Both the position numbers and the translations under genes were made by a program. From Monoglobus sp964617455 (GTDB taxonomy: Bacteria; Bacillota; Clostridia; Monoglobales; Monoglobaceae), in assembly GCA_964617455.1 (NCBI GenBank), contig CAZTYF010000006.1:1-64000 (forward strand): 64,000 nt of DNA, written 5' to 3'. Positions 34,645-42,743 of the stretch are shown here, in pieces; positions within the stretch are counted from its first letter, which is position 1; the number at the start of each line of letters is the position of its first letter. The notes below the pieces were generated by a model. It saw only the letters and a program-made list of their open reading frames with translations. It did no database searches and was not told where the DNA came from.

Positions 34645-36537
34645 ATGAAGGAAATGGGATATTTTCAAGCTGCCTGGATGTATATTTGGGGACTCATAAA
34701 GCAGAGTTTTATATATAAGCTGCTGACCAAAATATACGGCGGCATTTCCGGGGCGTGGCAGCGCTCCCGAATTACCGGCTTTTTCAGAAAGGAGCATTTT
34801 TCCGAAGAGGCACTGAAAAACAGCGTGGCGGGAAGGATTTTGGGCTGCCCCTTCACTTTCCTGACATGGCTGCAAAGGAAGATTGGAACAGCCCTGTCCG
34901 AAAAAACAGAGACAAGCCGCTTGGTTCGCCTTGCCAACATCTATTTGCACAATCTGTTGGGTCTCAACACCCGTTTTATGGGTGCTCTTGTTCTGTTTAC
35001 GGCAATAGGCGCCTCGGCTGCGGGGCTCCTATCCGGCGGAGGAATCGGCATAATCCTCTGCGCTGCGGCGGTTATCGGTGCGGTGCTGATGGTGACGGAT
35101 GTGAATCTCACCGCCTATCTCAAGGGTTCGTGGTTCGCAAAGGCCTTTTCTCATCTCACGGGCATAGATATGGACTTTGGAAAAGTCTTCAATCCCAGAT
35201 ACACCAAACCTGTCTCCCGTCTTTGGCTTGCGGGAATTTTGGGCCTGGTTGCAGGCCTCTCGGCCTACATTTCGCCCCTGCTGCCTCTGCTGATAATAGG
35301 CGGACTCTTCGTTCTGTTCACCATTCTTCGGGCTCCTCTTTCCGGAGTTTATTTTACGATTTTTTTGGCTCCCCTGGCGCCTACCATGGTAATGGTAGGG
35401 CTGTCCCTTTTGAGTCTGTTTTCGTTGATTATAAAAGGAATATGCGACAAGAAATTCAAGTGGCGGTTTAACGGCATGGGATTTTTGGTTATGGGTATGT
35501 TGGTTATATACCTGATAGCCTCGATTTTCTCTTTCGCTCCCGCCAACAGTTTGAGTATATTTTTGGTCTATATGGCTTTTATGCTCTTCTATTTCGTCGT
35601 TATCAACACCCTCAAAACCCGCAAACAGCTGTTTGACGCTCTGACGCTCTTTGTACTGTCCGGAGCTTTGGTCTGCCTCTACGGTGTGGCTCAATATGTG
35701 TTCGGATGGGACACCGCCTCGGCGTGGATGGATGAGGAGATGTTTACGGATATAAAAATGCGGGTATATTCCACCCTGGAAAATCCCAATGTTTTGGGGG
35801 AATACATACTGCTGGTGATTCCGGTTTGTGTGGGCCTTATGTGGGAGCGGAGGAAAAAACTTTCAAAGGCGCTGTATGCGGCGGTGGCGGGACTTATGTT
35901 TTTGACTTTAATATTGACCTTTTCCCGAGGCTGCTGGATTGGCTTTATAATCACGGCAGGCATCTTCATCACCTTTGTCTGCGGCAAAATGTGGGGCTTG
36001 GCGCTGATTGCCCTGCCCTTTGTGCCCATGCTGATTCCCGAAAGCATTATCAACCGATTTGTCAGTGTGGGTGATATGACCGATTCATCCACCTCCTACA
36101 GAGTGTTTATTTGGTTCGGCACCTTCGGAATGCTGAAAGACTTTTGGGCCTCGGGCATAGGTCCCGGCACCAAGGCTTTCCAATCGGTCTATCCCTTCTA
36201 TTCCTACAGCGGAGTTGTGGCCCCCCATTCCCACAATATGTTCCTTCAGGTATTTGTGGAATCGGGCATAGTGGGCATTTCGATTTTCCTGATTTTGCTG
36301 TTTATGTTCTTCAAGAAAATGGCGTCGGGTTATCAAGCCACATCGAAAAAGGGCAGCAAGCTCGGGGCGATGATTGTGGCAATTGCTGCGGGGGTTTTGG
36401 GCTTCTGCGTTCAAGGTATGTTCGACAACTGCTTCTATAACTACAGGGTCTTCCTTATTTTCTGGTATGTGCTGGCCTTGGGAATGGCGGCGGTGAATGT
36501 GGCCAAGGATGAGAAAAAGGCGGTGACAGGGGCTTGA
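34645..36537 (+). CDS. O-antigen ligase/polymerase-like membrane protein (Wzy_C superfamily)
   Basis: A 630-aa polytopic protein. A 90-residue amphipathic N-terminal region precedes about 12 transmembrane helices. The C-terminal half has family features: LENPNVLGEYILLVIPV, LTFSRGCWIGFII, and a large outside loop with GIGPGTKAFQSVYP and APHSHNMFLQVFVESG. The H-S-H-N motif is typical of these ligases and polymerases. In Gram-positive bacteria such proteins polymerise surface polysaccharides or attach glycans to proteins. Its stop codon overlaps the TTG start of the GT4 gene (TTGA), so the two are translationally coupled. The exact substrate is unknown. Confidence 0.82.
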   Translation: MKEMGYFQAAWMYIWGLIKQSFIYKLLTKIYGGISGAWQRSRITGFFRKEHFSEEALKNSVAGRILGCPFTFLTWLQRKIGTALSEKTETSRLVRLANIYLHNLLGLNTRFMGALVLFTAIGASAAGLLSGGGIGIILCAAAVIGAVLMVTDVNLTAYLKGSWFAKAFSHLTGIDMDFGKVFNPRYTKPVSRLWLAGILGLVAGLSAYISPLLPLLIIGGLFVLFTILRAPLSGVYFTIFLAPLAPTMVMVGLSLLSLFSLIIKGICDKKFKWRFNGMGFLVMGMLVIYLIASIFSFAPANSLSIFLVYMAFMLFYFVVINTLKTRKQLFDALTLFVLSGALVCLYGVAQYVFGWDTASAWMDEEMFTDIKMRVYSTLENPNVLGEYILLVIPVCVGLMWERRKKLSKALYAAVAGLMFLTLILTFSRGCWIGFIITAGIFITFVCGKMWGLALIALPFVPMLIPESIINRFVSVGDMTDSSTSYRVFIWFGTFGMLKDFWASGIGPGTKAFQSVYPFYSYSGVVAPHSHNMFLQVFVESGIVGISIFLILLFMFFKKMASGYQATSKKGSKLGAMIVAIAAGVLGFCVQGMFDNCFYNYRVFLIFWYVLALGMAAVNVAKDEKKAVTGA

Positions 36538-37652
36538 TAAAGGTTTTGGAGGTGTCCTCCGATTCAAACATCGGGGGTGCGGGAAAGTGTATTGTCACCT
36601 TCCTCAAATATTACGACCGAAGCAAATTTCGGGTGGAGGCCGTGGTTCCCGTGGGCTCTAAGCTGCTGCCGGAAATTCGGGCCCTGGGAACGGAGGTTTA
36701 TGAGCTTGACAAGCTTGCGGAATCGTCCCTGAACCTGGGTGCGGTGAGACTACTCAAAAAACTCTTCAAGGAGCTTAAGCCCGACATTGTCCACACCCAC
36801 GGATGTATGTCGGCGAGGATTGCCGCAAAACTCTTGGGTATAAGGGTGGTATACACCCGCCACAGTGTGTTTGAACCTTCGAAAAAAATCTCCCAAGGCA
36901 TCGGAAAAGCTATAAACGGAGCGGTGAACAATTGGGCGGCCGACAGGATTATAGCGGTTGCGGAGGCGGCGAAGGACAACTTGGTGGCAACCGGAATATC
37001 CGAGGATAAAATAACGGTCATCCTGAACGGCACGGAACCTCTGCGGAAATATTCCCCGGAAGAGGAAAAATCCGCAAAGGAGAATTTGGGCATTGGCCCC
37101 CGGGAAAAGGCCGTGGCCATAGTTGCGCGGCTGACGGAGGTAAAGGGCCACAAGTACTTTTTGGACTGTGCCAAAATCCTCAAGGACAGGGGAGTTGCGG
37201 CCGAATTCCTGATTGCGGGCACCGGTGACAAGGAGGATAAAATAAGGGAGCAAATAATCTCGGAGGGCCTTTCGGATTCGGTGAAGCTTTTGGGATTTGT
37301 GGATGATGTGGAGCCTCTGATGAACGCCATGGACATTCAGGTGAACTGCTCCTTTGGAACGGAGGCCACAAGCCTGTCCCTGCTCCAGGGCATGAGCCTC
37401 GGGAAGCCTGCGGTGGTTACGGACTTTGGCGGAAACCCCGGAGTGATACGTGACGGAATTAACGGATTTTTGGTTCCTCCGAAAGACCCTGCGGCCATGG
37501 CGGACAGGATTGAAAAACTTTTGACAGATGAGGAATTATATCGAAAAATGAGCGAAAAATGCTTTGAAATATATAACTCCGCATTCACGGCGGAAATAAA
37601 TACGAAAAACACGGAAGATGTATATTGCTCGTTAATCAACGGGGAAAAATGA
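36534..37652 (+). CDS. Glycosyltransferase family 4 protein
   Basis: A 372-aa cytoplasmic GT-B enzyme. The N-terminal half shows the IGGAGKCIVTFLKYY nucleotide-loop type motif and DIVHTHGCMSARI. The C-terminal half has ILNGTEPLRKY, VARLTEVKGHKYFLDCA, AGTGDKEDKIREQ and the E-x7-E motif region (FGTEATSLSLLQGMSLGKPAVV). It starts at TTG (36534), overlapping the previous stop by 4 bases. It probably adds a sugar to the lipid-linked precursor of the surface polymer handled by its neighbours. The donor and acceptor cannot be read from sequence. Confidence 0.92.
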   Translation: MIKVLEVSSDSNIGGAGKCIVTFLKYYDRSKFRVEAVVPVGSKLLPEIRALGTEVYELDKLAESSLNLGAVRLLKKLFKELKPDIVHTHGCMSARIAAKLLGIRVVYTRHSVFEPSKKISQGIGKAINGAVNNWAADRIIAVAEAAKDNLVATGISEDKITVILNGTEPLRKYSPEEEKSAKENLGIGPREKAVAIVARLTEVKGHKYFLDCAKILKDRGVAAEFLIAGTGDKEDKIREQIISEGLSDSVKLLGFVDDVEPLMNAMDIQVNCSFGTEATSLSLLQGMSLGKPAVVTDFGGNPGVIRDGINGFLVPPKDPAAMADRIEKLLTDEELYRKMSEKCFEIYNSAFTAEINTKNTEDVYCSLINGEK

Positions 37653-37671
37653 ATTAGGAGGGCATTGCAAG

Positions 37672-38157
37672 ATGAAAGCTAAATTTAACGTTATGGACTT
37701 TTTGATTATTTTGGCGGTGGTTTTGGTTGCCGCAGCCGCAGGGTATTTCTTTATTTCCTCGACGGCGGCGGACACGGATGTATCCAAGGCCGGAGGCAAC
37801 AGTGTTACCGCCACGGTGGAGGTGGAGTTTGCCAAGGAGGGCAAGTTTTTAACCGAGCTCCCCAAGGTGGGCGACAATGTGACCATCGGCGAAAAGGAAA
37901 AAATGCCCGCCGTTGTAACGGGTGTCAGATATGAAAACGCCAAAGAGGTGGCCTATGATTTGGTTGACGGCGCCGCCTCCATTGAGGAAATCCCGGAACA
38001 ATATGACGTATATGTGGAAATGGAAGCCGATGCGGTTGACGGAAAGGATGCAGTGACCATAAACGACAGCCCCATACGGGTGGGAGACGCCACTGCCGTC
38101 CGCACCGGAAACTGGGCGGGGTACGGATATGTAACCCGTCTTGAGCTGAGCGAATAG
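37672..38157 (+). CDS. DUF4330 membrane-anchored protein
   Basis: A 161-aa protein with one N-terminal membrane helix (about 8-30, FLIILAVVLVAAAAGYFFI) and an exported beta-rich domain of the DUF4330 family, which has no known function. It follows the GT4 gene by 19 bases and precedes a second DUF4330 gene by 17, so the pair belongs to the glycan operon. A role in polymer assembly or export at the membrane surface is a guess from context. Confidence 0.8.
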   Translation: MKAKFNVMDFLIILAVVLVAAAAGYFFISSTAADTDVSKAGGNSVTATVEVEFAKEGKFLTELPKVGDNVTIGEKEKMPAVVTGVRYENAKEVAYDLVDGAASIEEIPEQYDVYVEMEADAVDGKDAVTINDSPIRVGDATAVRTGNWAGYGYVTRLELSE

Positions 38158-38174
38158 GGAAAGGAGATATTAAG

Positions 38175-38705
38175 ATGGCTAAGAATCAAAATTCAAAATC
38201 CCAAAAGGGAAGCTTCAAAAAGACGGGCAAACTTTTCGGAGTGGTGAGCATTATAGATATCTTGGTGGTTGTGTGCATTATTGCCCTCGCCTTTGGCATA
38301 TACACCCGATATACCTCGGACAGCGACGCCAACGCCGCCTCGGAGCATTCCACATTCCAATATGTCTACAAAGTGGAGGGTGTTCGGGAATACACCTTGG
38401 AAGCTCTCAAAAAGGGCGGCCCGGTCTATGACAGGGAGACCAAAGAATATATAGGCGATGTGGTGGGAGTCACCTCGGAGGATGCCAAAATGGAGACCAG
38501 CATGATTGACGGACGGTTTGTGGTGGTTACGGTGCCCGAGCGGTATGATGCCTATGTTACCGTTGAGGTTGACGGCAAGCACAACAGCCTGGGCCACTAT
38601 ACGGACGCCAACAGATATATAGGCGCAGGCCAAACCCTGAACGCTCTGAGCAAATTCTCAAACACGGAAGGCCAGATAATCGAAGTGAAAGACATCGAAA
38701 AATAA
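38175..38705 (+). CDS. DUF4330 membrane-anchored protein, second copy
   Basis: A 176-aa relative of the preceding product. A basic cytoplasmic start (KNQNSKSQKGSFKKTGK) leads into one membrane helix (about 23-44) and a DUF4330-type outer domain with VYDRETKEYIGDVVGV and VTVPERYDAYVTVEVDG, which matches PEQYDVYVEME in its neighbour. The two copies differ strongly in sequence, so they probably form a heteromeric pair. It is the last gene of the cluster; two hairpins follow. Confidence 0.8.
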   Translation: MAKNQNSKSQKGSFKKTGKLFGVVSIIDILVVVCIIALAFGIYTRYTSDSDANAASEHSTFQYVYKVEGVREYTLEALKKGGPVYDRETKEYIGDVVGVTSEDAKMETSMIDGRFVVVTVPERYDAYVTVEVDGKHNSLGHYTDANRYIGAGQTLNALSKFSNTEGQIIEVKDIEK

Positions 38706-38710
38706 AACCG

Positions 38711-38740
38711 GGCAGAGGCTCTCAAAAGGGTCTCTGCCTT
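38711..38740 (+). terminator. Hairpin after the second DUF4330 gene
   Basis: GGCAGAG pairs with CTCTGCC around a 14-16 base loop with extra pairing, followed only by TTGTC. Weak as a terminator alone; a better one follows at 38775. Confidence 0.5.
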
Positions 38741-38774
38741 GTCGATTAAATTGATAAGACAAATGCACCATACG

Positions 38775-38806
38775 AAAACGGAGGCAACGAACGCCTCCGT
38801 TTTCTT
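38775..38806 (+). terminator. Terminator of the glycan cluster
   Basis: A perfect 11-bp stem, AAAACGGAGGC with GCCTCCGTTTT, and a 7-base loop, ending in TTTTCTTT. The A-rich left arm makes it workable on both strands. Confidence 0.88.
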
Positions 38807-39000
38807 TAGGTGAATGGATTATATGAAAAACTTTAATTGCTATAAAGCAATTAACACAATTTTGTTCCGCCCGTGGTATAACTCCTCCCAAGGGCACAGA
38901 AGTGTTATATCCTATAATTCCCAAAAATGCAAGGGTTTTTTGAAAGAAATTTCAAAAAATTTGTCAAATTTTCGGCATTCTCGTCGACGATCCCTACATT

Positions 39001-39337
39001 TGCTTGTTTTGCCCCGACGGGCAAAACGAGCCAAGAGGCGCACACGTATAGGGCTCCCGCAAAGCGCCAATGAAGTGCGCTTTGCGGGAAAGAGGAGGAA
39101 CCGCCGGCAAGGCGAATGTTTTCTCGCTTGCGAGAAAACGAGCTAAAAGGCGTGTTCCGACGCCGCGCCAACGAAGTGCGCTTTGTGGGAAAGAGGCGAA
39201 CTCAAAGCGCACGGAGTGCGCAGGGCTCCCGCAAAGCGCCAATGAAATGCGCTTTGTGGGAAAGAGGAGGAACCGCCGGCAAGGCGACGCTTTTGCCCGA
39301 CAGGGCAAAACGAGCCAAGAGGCGAACTGCGACGATG
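39001..39337 (+). repeat. Mosaic hairpin-repeat cluster, two full units and fragments
   Basis: The only stretch of more than 300 bases without a conventional gene (38815-39570) is mostly this. Unit 1 (about 39039-39160) and unit 2 (39207-39337) share stems CCCGCAAAGCGC with GCGCTTTGYGGG and the block AAAGAGGAGGAACCGCCGGC. A half unit lies between them (39161-39200). Short stems TTTTGCCC/GGGCAAAA and TTTTCTCGC/GCGAGAAAA punctuate it. Unit 2 is closely related, inverted, to 875-1019. No product is encoded. 38815-38985 shows nothing recognisable. Confidence 0.8.
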
Positions 39338-39340
39338 CTC

Positions 39341-39421
39341 ATGAAATTAAAGTATTTCAGGTTCTTAATATCGCTCTTTATTTTTGCACTAATTGTGCTG
39401 TATATGATAAAAGTGTATTAA
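39341..39421 (+). CDS. Candidate type I toxin: 26-aa membrane peptide
   Basis: A 26-residue peptide: basic start (MKLKYFRF), one hydrophobic segment (about residues 8-23, FLISLFIFALIVLYMI) and a Lys near the C-terminus. An ATG two codons earlier would give 28 aa. It is immediately followed by a symmetrical terminator, and a consensus promoter faces it from downstream, as in Fst/par-type type I systems. I see no sequence match to a named toxin. No promoter for it is visible, because the mosaic repeat abuts its 5' end and may have displaced it. A stray frame remains possible. Confidence 0.42.
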   Translation: MKLKYFRFLISLFIFALIVLYMIKVY

Positions 39422-39471
39422 AAAATAACAACCGCCTTTAAAGTTTCAGCTCTTTGGCGATTGTTATTTTT
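39421..39471. terminator. Bidirectional terminator, 16-bp symmetric stem
   Basis: AAAAATAACAACCGCC (39421-39436) pairs with GGCGATTGTTATTTTT (39456-39471), with one mismatch and a 19-base loop that can pair further. T runs end both strands. It would stop transcripts from the small peptide (plus) and from the 39505-39533 promoter and mcrC (minus). Confidence 0.88.
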
Positions 39472-39498
39472 CTGCACTAAAGCAGCAAACCGTTCTAC
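39421..39498 (-). ncRNA. Predicted ~75-nt antisense RNA converging on the small peptide gene
   Basis: Transcription from the consensus promoter at 39505-39533 would start near 39498 and end at the T run of the shared hairpin near 39421. The product holds a small 5' hairpin (CTGC...GCAG) and the terminator stem and loop. It could pair fully with the 3' end of any mRNA for the 26-aa peptide. No open reading frame is present. Expression is inferred only. Confidence 0.5.
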
Positions 39499-39504
39499 GT
39501 TTGG

Positions 39505-39533
39505 ATTATACTACCTATCCCTCATTTTGTCAA
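39505..39533 (-). promoter_or_regulatory. Consensus sigma-A promoter on the minus strand, just past mcrC
   Basis: TTGACA (39528-39533), exactly 17 bases, and TATAAT (39505-39510): both hexamers are perfect. It points away from mcrC into 100 bases that hold no minus-strand gene, so its product should be a short RNA. Confidence 0.88.
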
Positions 39534-39570
39534 GGGGGATTTTTTGTATTTTGGGAGATTTTCAAAAATT

Positions 39571-40632
39571 TTATAAAGCGAAATATTCGTCCGCAATATC
39601 ATCCAATTGCTTTGCAATGAGGGAAAAATCGGTGTTCAGGTCCAGTGTGCGAACGGCGATTCGGTTGCCGCTCATGCGGTACTCCTCGTCGGGCAGGAGT
39701 GCCTCGTCGGTTTTGGCATAGAGGAGCATTCCGGACACGGTGTGAGGCGCAGGGCCGAATTCCGCGTCCTTGTTTTTGACATAGGTGAAAATCTGATACA
39801 GATGGGCGGACCGAACAGAGGAGGCATCGTATTGGGTTTGCATGGTGCGGGTATAGTATTTGGCGTCGATGATAAGCACCCTGTCCCTCGCCCGATTTTC
39901 CAGCATAATGTCGCTCTGCATAACGGGGAGATATGTCCCCGAGCCCTCATCCAGGGCCCAGGGAATTTGTGAGGCGTTTGCCCTGATTTCCGGGTGCTCT
40001 TTTCTGTAGTATTCAAGTATAAATTTCTCATAGAGGCGGTACATATTTCGGGCGTCTATGAAAGATGCCAATTTGTATTCTCCCCTCTCCGTTGTCAAAA
40101 GCATTCCCTCAAAGAGCAATCGGCAAATGCCCAGGAGTGTGCGGTAGCTTTGATTGTTCCGCCCAAGAGGAATCGAGGACCATTTGATTCCCATGGGGTC
40201 GATTTCGTCCACCCGGGAAAAGAAGAGCATCTCTTTTTTCAATTCGCTCTTGTAGGTCCCGTCCACATCGCCTCTTCGCAGCAGAATCATGGCCGCGGTT
40301 TTCAGGATTTGGTTCGGGAGATTATTCTCCGACAGCTCGTCAAACTCACAGGTCACCAGCCGTTTTCTCTCCGGCAAGTTTTTGATGGTGTCAGGCATAT
40401 GGATTTTTCCCCGTACCACCGACAGGGTCTCCCTTTGGGTTTTATATTCCCGAAAGAGGCCCTGTTTCAGCTGCCAACCGATCCCCTTTGAAAGAATGGC
40501 CGCAAACAGGTTGTGTATGTTTTCGAATTCCTCCGGGGCGATTGCATCGTCATAGGATTGACTGAGGCCCACGAAGGCATAGGAGAGCATATAGTAGATG
40601 TTTTTGATGAATATACTCTTGTCCTTTGTCAT
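39571..40632 (-). CDS. mcrC: McrC-type subunit of a modification-dependent McrBC restriction system
   Basis: A 353-aa protein with the McrC/LlaJI layout. The N-terminal half (KNIYYMLSYAF, ETLSVVRGKIHM) contacts McrB. The C-terminal PD-(D/E)XK nuclease core has MQSDIML at about 267-273 and LIIDAKYY at about 284-291, giving the catalytic D, D and K. It starts inside the last codon of mcrB (4-base ATGA overlap), which fits a fixed-ratio complex. Together they should cut modified invading DNA. All catalytic residues appear intact. Confidence 0.9.
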   Translation of the reverse strand: MTKDKSIFIKNIYYMLSYAFVGLSQSYDDAIAPEEFENIHNLFAAILSKGIGWQLKQGLFREYKTQRETLSVVRGKIHMPDTIKNLPERKRLVTCEFDELSENNLPNQILKTAAMILLRRGDVDGTYKSELKKEMLFFSRVDEIDPMGIKWSSIPLGRNNQSYRTLLGICRLLFEGMLLTTERGEYKLASFIDARNMYRLYEKFILEYYRKEHPEIRANASQIPWALDEGSGTYLPVMQSDIMLENRARDRVLIIDAKYYTRTMQTQYDASSVRSAHLYQIFTYVKNKDAEFGPAPHTVSGMLLYAKTDEALLPDEEYRMSGNRIAVRTLDLNTDFSLIAKQLDDIADEYFAL

Positions 40633-42605
40633 TGAAATACTCCGTGCAGGATATTGTCCCAGCGCCTCAGCTTCGCCTCGTCATCGAACCAGTATTCGCT
40701 CAGCATCGGGAGAATATCAAAGTCAACAACGGAGCGCAGCCAATCTTCCGTGGAGACGTCCCGGCCGCAGAAATAGCTATGCCCTATGCAAAAGCCCTTG
40801 CCGAGGGATTTGTCGGAGGCAATCTCTCGGTTCAAATCCTTGACTTTTTCGATAAGCTCGTCAAAGGTCTCGTCACTTAAGCTATTTTGGTATCGAATGA
40901 AGCCCTCGGAATCGAATCCGGGCTCCATCTCAAAGAAACCGAATCTGCGCCTGAGAGCATAGTCGATCATGGCAAGACTGCGGTCCGCCGTGTTCATCAT
41001 TCCTATTATATAAAGGTTCTTCGGAACGGAAAAGGGCTGCCCGTCATATGCCAGGGTGGTCTCCGTGCCTCTGTAGTCTTTCTCGATGAGCATGAGAAGC
41101 TCCCCGAAGATTTTGCTCAAGTTGCCCCGATTGATTTCGTCGATGATGAAGAAGAACTCCTCGTTGGGCCGAGCCGCGGCTTTTTGGCAAAAGACATGGA
41201 AAATGCCCCTCTTCAGCTCAAATCCGTCCTCAACGGGTTTGTAGCCCATGACGAAATCCTCATAGGAATAGCTCTGATGAAATTGCACAAACTCAATGCG
41301 GCTCTCGTCTTTTTCGCCCATCATGGAATATGCAAGGCGTTTTGCGGCAAAAGTTTTGCCCACGCCGGGGGCGCCTTGAAGGATTATATTTTGCTTGTTT
41401 TTGAGAAGGGCAACAAGCCGCTCATACCGCTCCTCGGACATATAGACCTCATCGAGGAAGTCGTCCTTTGTGTACGTCTCGATTGGCTCCGTCGATTGGG
41501 TATGGATGCGAACTTGCGACGAATCGATTCCTTCAAGGGCTTCCGACAGCTCGTCCCTCAATTTCCAAATATAACTGCCTTCCTCGTCCCGGCCTGCTTT
41601 TTTGCCCACATACAAAACCGACCACCAGCGAGTGTTCCCGTTGGTGCGCTCCGCCAGGGGGCATCCGGTCTTGTTTGCCACTCTCCTTGCCAAGGCCACG
41701 GAGCCGCTTCTGTAGAAGTTTTTGGTTCCGCCGTATCTCTCGGCCAGTTCGGTGCAGGTGGCTTGTCCGCCGCAATCCTTCATTCGGCACACAATCTCAA
41801 GGGCGCTTTTCGTGAAAACATCCCTGTCCCTCAAAAGGGCGGCCCAGTCATCCGCAGTCAGGCCGGGTTCATAATCCCGAGGGAACCATTCATCGGAGAC
41901 GGCGGGAATATCACCTCCGGTTCCTTGGGAGTATATGCGGCTTATATAAAAACCCACATCAACGGTCAGGGTCCTAAGTTCCGGATCCGGATAGCAGGTG
42001 TCCGTCAAACGGCTGCGGAGAAGGTCCTCAAGCTCCCTGTCATTCTTAAGCTCCCGACAAATCTCGTCATAGAGTTTTCGGGAATTTCCGATATTCTCCG
42101 CATATGCGCCTCTCTTGAAAGAATACCCGCTGCCCAATTCCTTGGCCACGGTCTTAACTTCATTGTATTTGTAGATATAGTATTTGTCGGGATAACGCAG
42201 CCACAGATATACGCTTATTGCGTTTTCATGCTGATAATCTTGAGTTGCGCCGTTTCCGTATTTTTCAAGCATAACGGCGGCTTGATTCTTGAAAGCCCTG
42301 ATACGCTCATACAAATCTTTGCTCTCGTCGTATAAGTCTATGAACATTGCCCGAACTTCCTCGGGAGCCCTTTCGGCAAATCTCTCAATCATTCGCCGCG
42401 GAAAATTGTTCACGGACGCAAGCAGATTGGACGTCTTTTCCAGAGAACGGTTCAGCATATCCGAAAAGTCCTCCGCACCCACATCCCAATTATCCAAAAA
42501 CTCCTTGACGGCCTCCCACTTATATTTTTCGCTTTCCCATCGATTTTCCGCAAAGTCCCGCTTGTAATCAACCAATATGTCCCTAAGCCGACCCACGTCA
42601 ATCAT
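40629..42605 (-). CDS. mcrB: McrB-type AAA+ GTPase of an McrBC restriction system
   Basis: A 658-aa protein. The N-terminal 380 residues form a specificity region of uncertain family, including a winged-helix-like stretch (TELAERYGGTKNFYRSGSVA) and WWSVLYVGK. The AAA+ GTPase follows: Walker A GAPGVGKTF near 415, Walker B FFFIIDEINRG near 490, and MNTADRSLAMID, the McrB signature linked to GTP use. It ends in an RRRFGFFEM sensor/arginine-finger region. Its N-terminal part decides which modified base is read; this cannot be predicted. It has its own strong promoter. Confidence 0.93.
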   Translation of the reverse strand: MIDVGRLRDILVDYKRDFAENRWESEKYKWEAVKEFLDNWDVGAEDFSDMLNRSLEKTSNLLASVNNFPRRMIERFAERAPEEVRAMFIDLYDESKDLYERIRAFKNQAAVMLEKYGNGATQDYQHENAISVYLWLRYPDKYYIYKYNEVKTVAKELGSGYSFKRGAYAENIGNSRKLYDEICRELKNDRELEDLLRSRLTDTCYPDPELRTLTVDVGFYISRIYSQGTGGDIPAVSDEWFPRDYEPGLTADDWAALLRDRDVFTKSALEIVCRMKDCGGQATCTELAERYGGTKNFYRSGSVALARRVANKTGCPLAERTNGNTRWWSVLYVGKKAGRDEEGSYIWKLRDELSEALEGIDSSQVRIHTQSTEPIETYTKDDFLDEVYMSEERYERLVALLKNKQNIILQGAPGVGKTFAAKRLAYSMMGEKDESRIEFVQFHQSYSYEDFVMGYKPVEDGFELKRGIFHVFCQKAAARPNEEFFFIIDEINRGNLSKIFGELLMLIEKDYRGTETTLAYDGQPFSVPKNLYIIGMMNTADRSLAMIDYALRRRFGFFEMEPGFDSEGFIRYQNSLSDETFDELIEKVKDLNREIASDKSLGKGFCIGHSYFCGRDVSTEDWLRSVVDFDILPMLSEYWFDDEAKLRRWDNILHGVFQ

Positions 42606-42634
42606 ATTCGCACCTCCCCGAATGTATTGTCTGT

Positions 42635-42663
42635 ATTATATCATACGGCTAAGATTTAGTCAA
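42635..42663 (-). promoter_or_regulatory. Promoter of mcrBC
   Basis: On the minus strand TTGACT (42658-42663), 17 bases, TATAAT (42635-42640). The leader is about 23 bases and carries GGGGAGG before the mcrB ATG. Confidence 0.87.
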
Positions 42664-42693
42664 ACGATTCTTTCGACGGGTAGAAGAAGGACG

Positions 42694-42718
42694 AAAAAAA
42701 GGAACCCCAGGGGGTTCC
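42694..42718 (-). terminator. Terminator of the dockerin/cohesin-SLH operon
   Basis: A 7-8 bp stem, GGAACCCC with GGGGTTCC, and a tiny loop, followed on the minus strand by a run of seven T (42694-42700), 26 bases past the stop codon. Confidence 0.88.
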
Positions 42719-42743
42719 TTTTATTCTCTTTGTGACGAGTCGG

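Noticed and set aside
39116..39421. A 101-aa plus-strand frame through the hairpin repeats
   Set aside because: Most of it translates palindromic repeat DNA (Arg/Ala-rich). Only its last 26-28 residues look like a real peptide, and they are listed separately.
40887..42335. A 482-aa plus-strand frame opposite mcrB
   Set aside because: McrB motifs are complete on the minus strand. This frame is a shadow without family features, as are those at 21373-22476, 23930-25429, 26665-28077 and 58732-60198.
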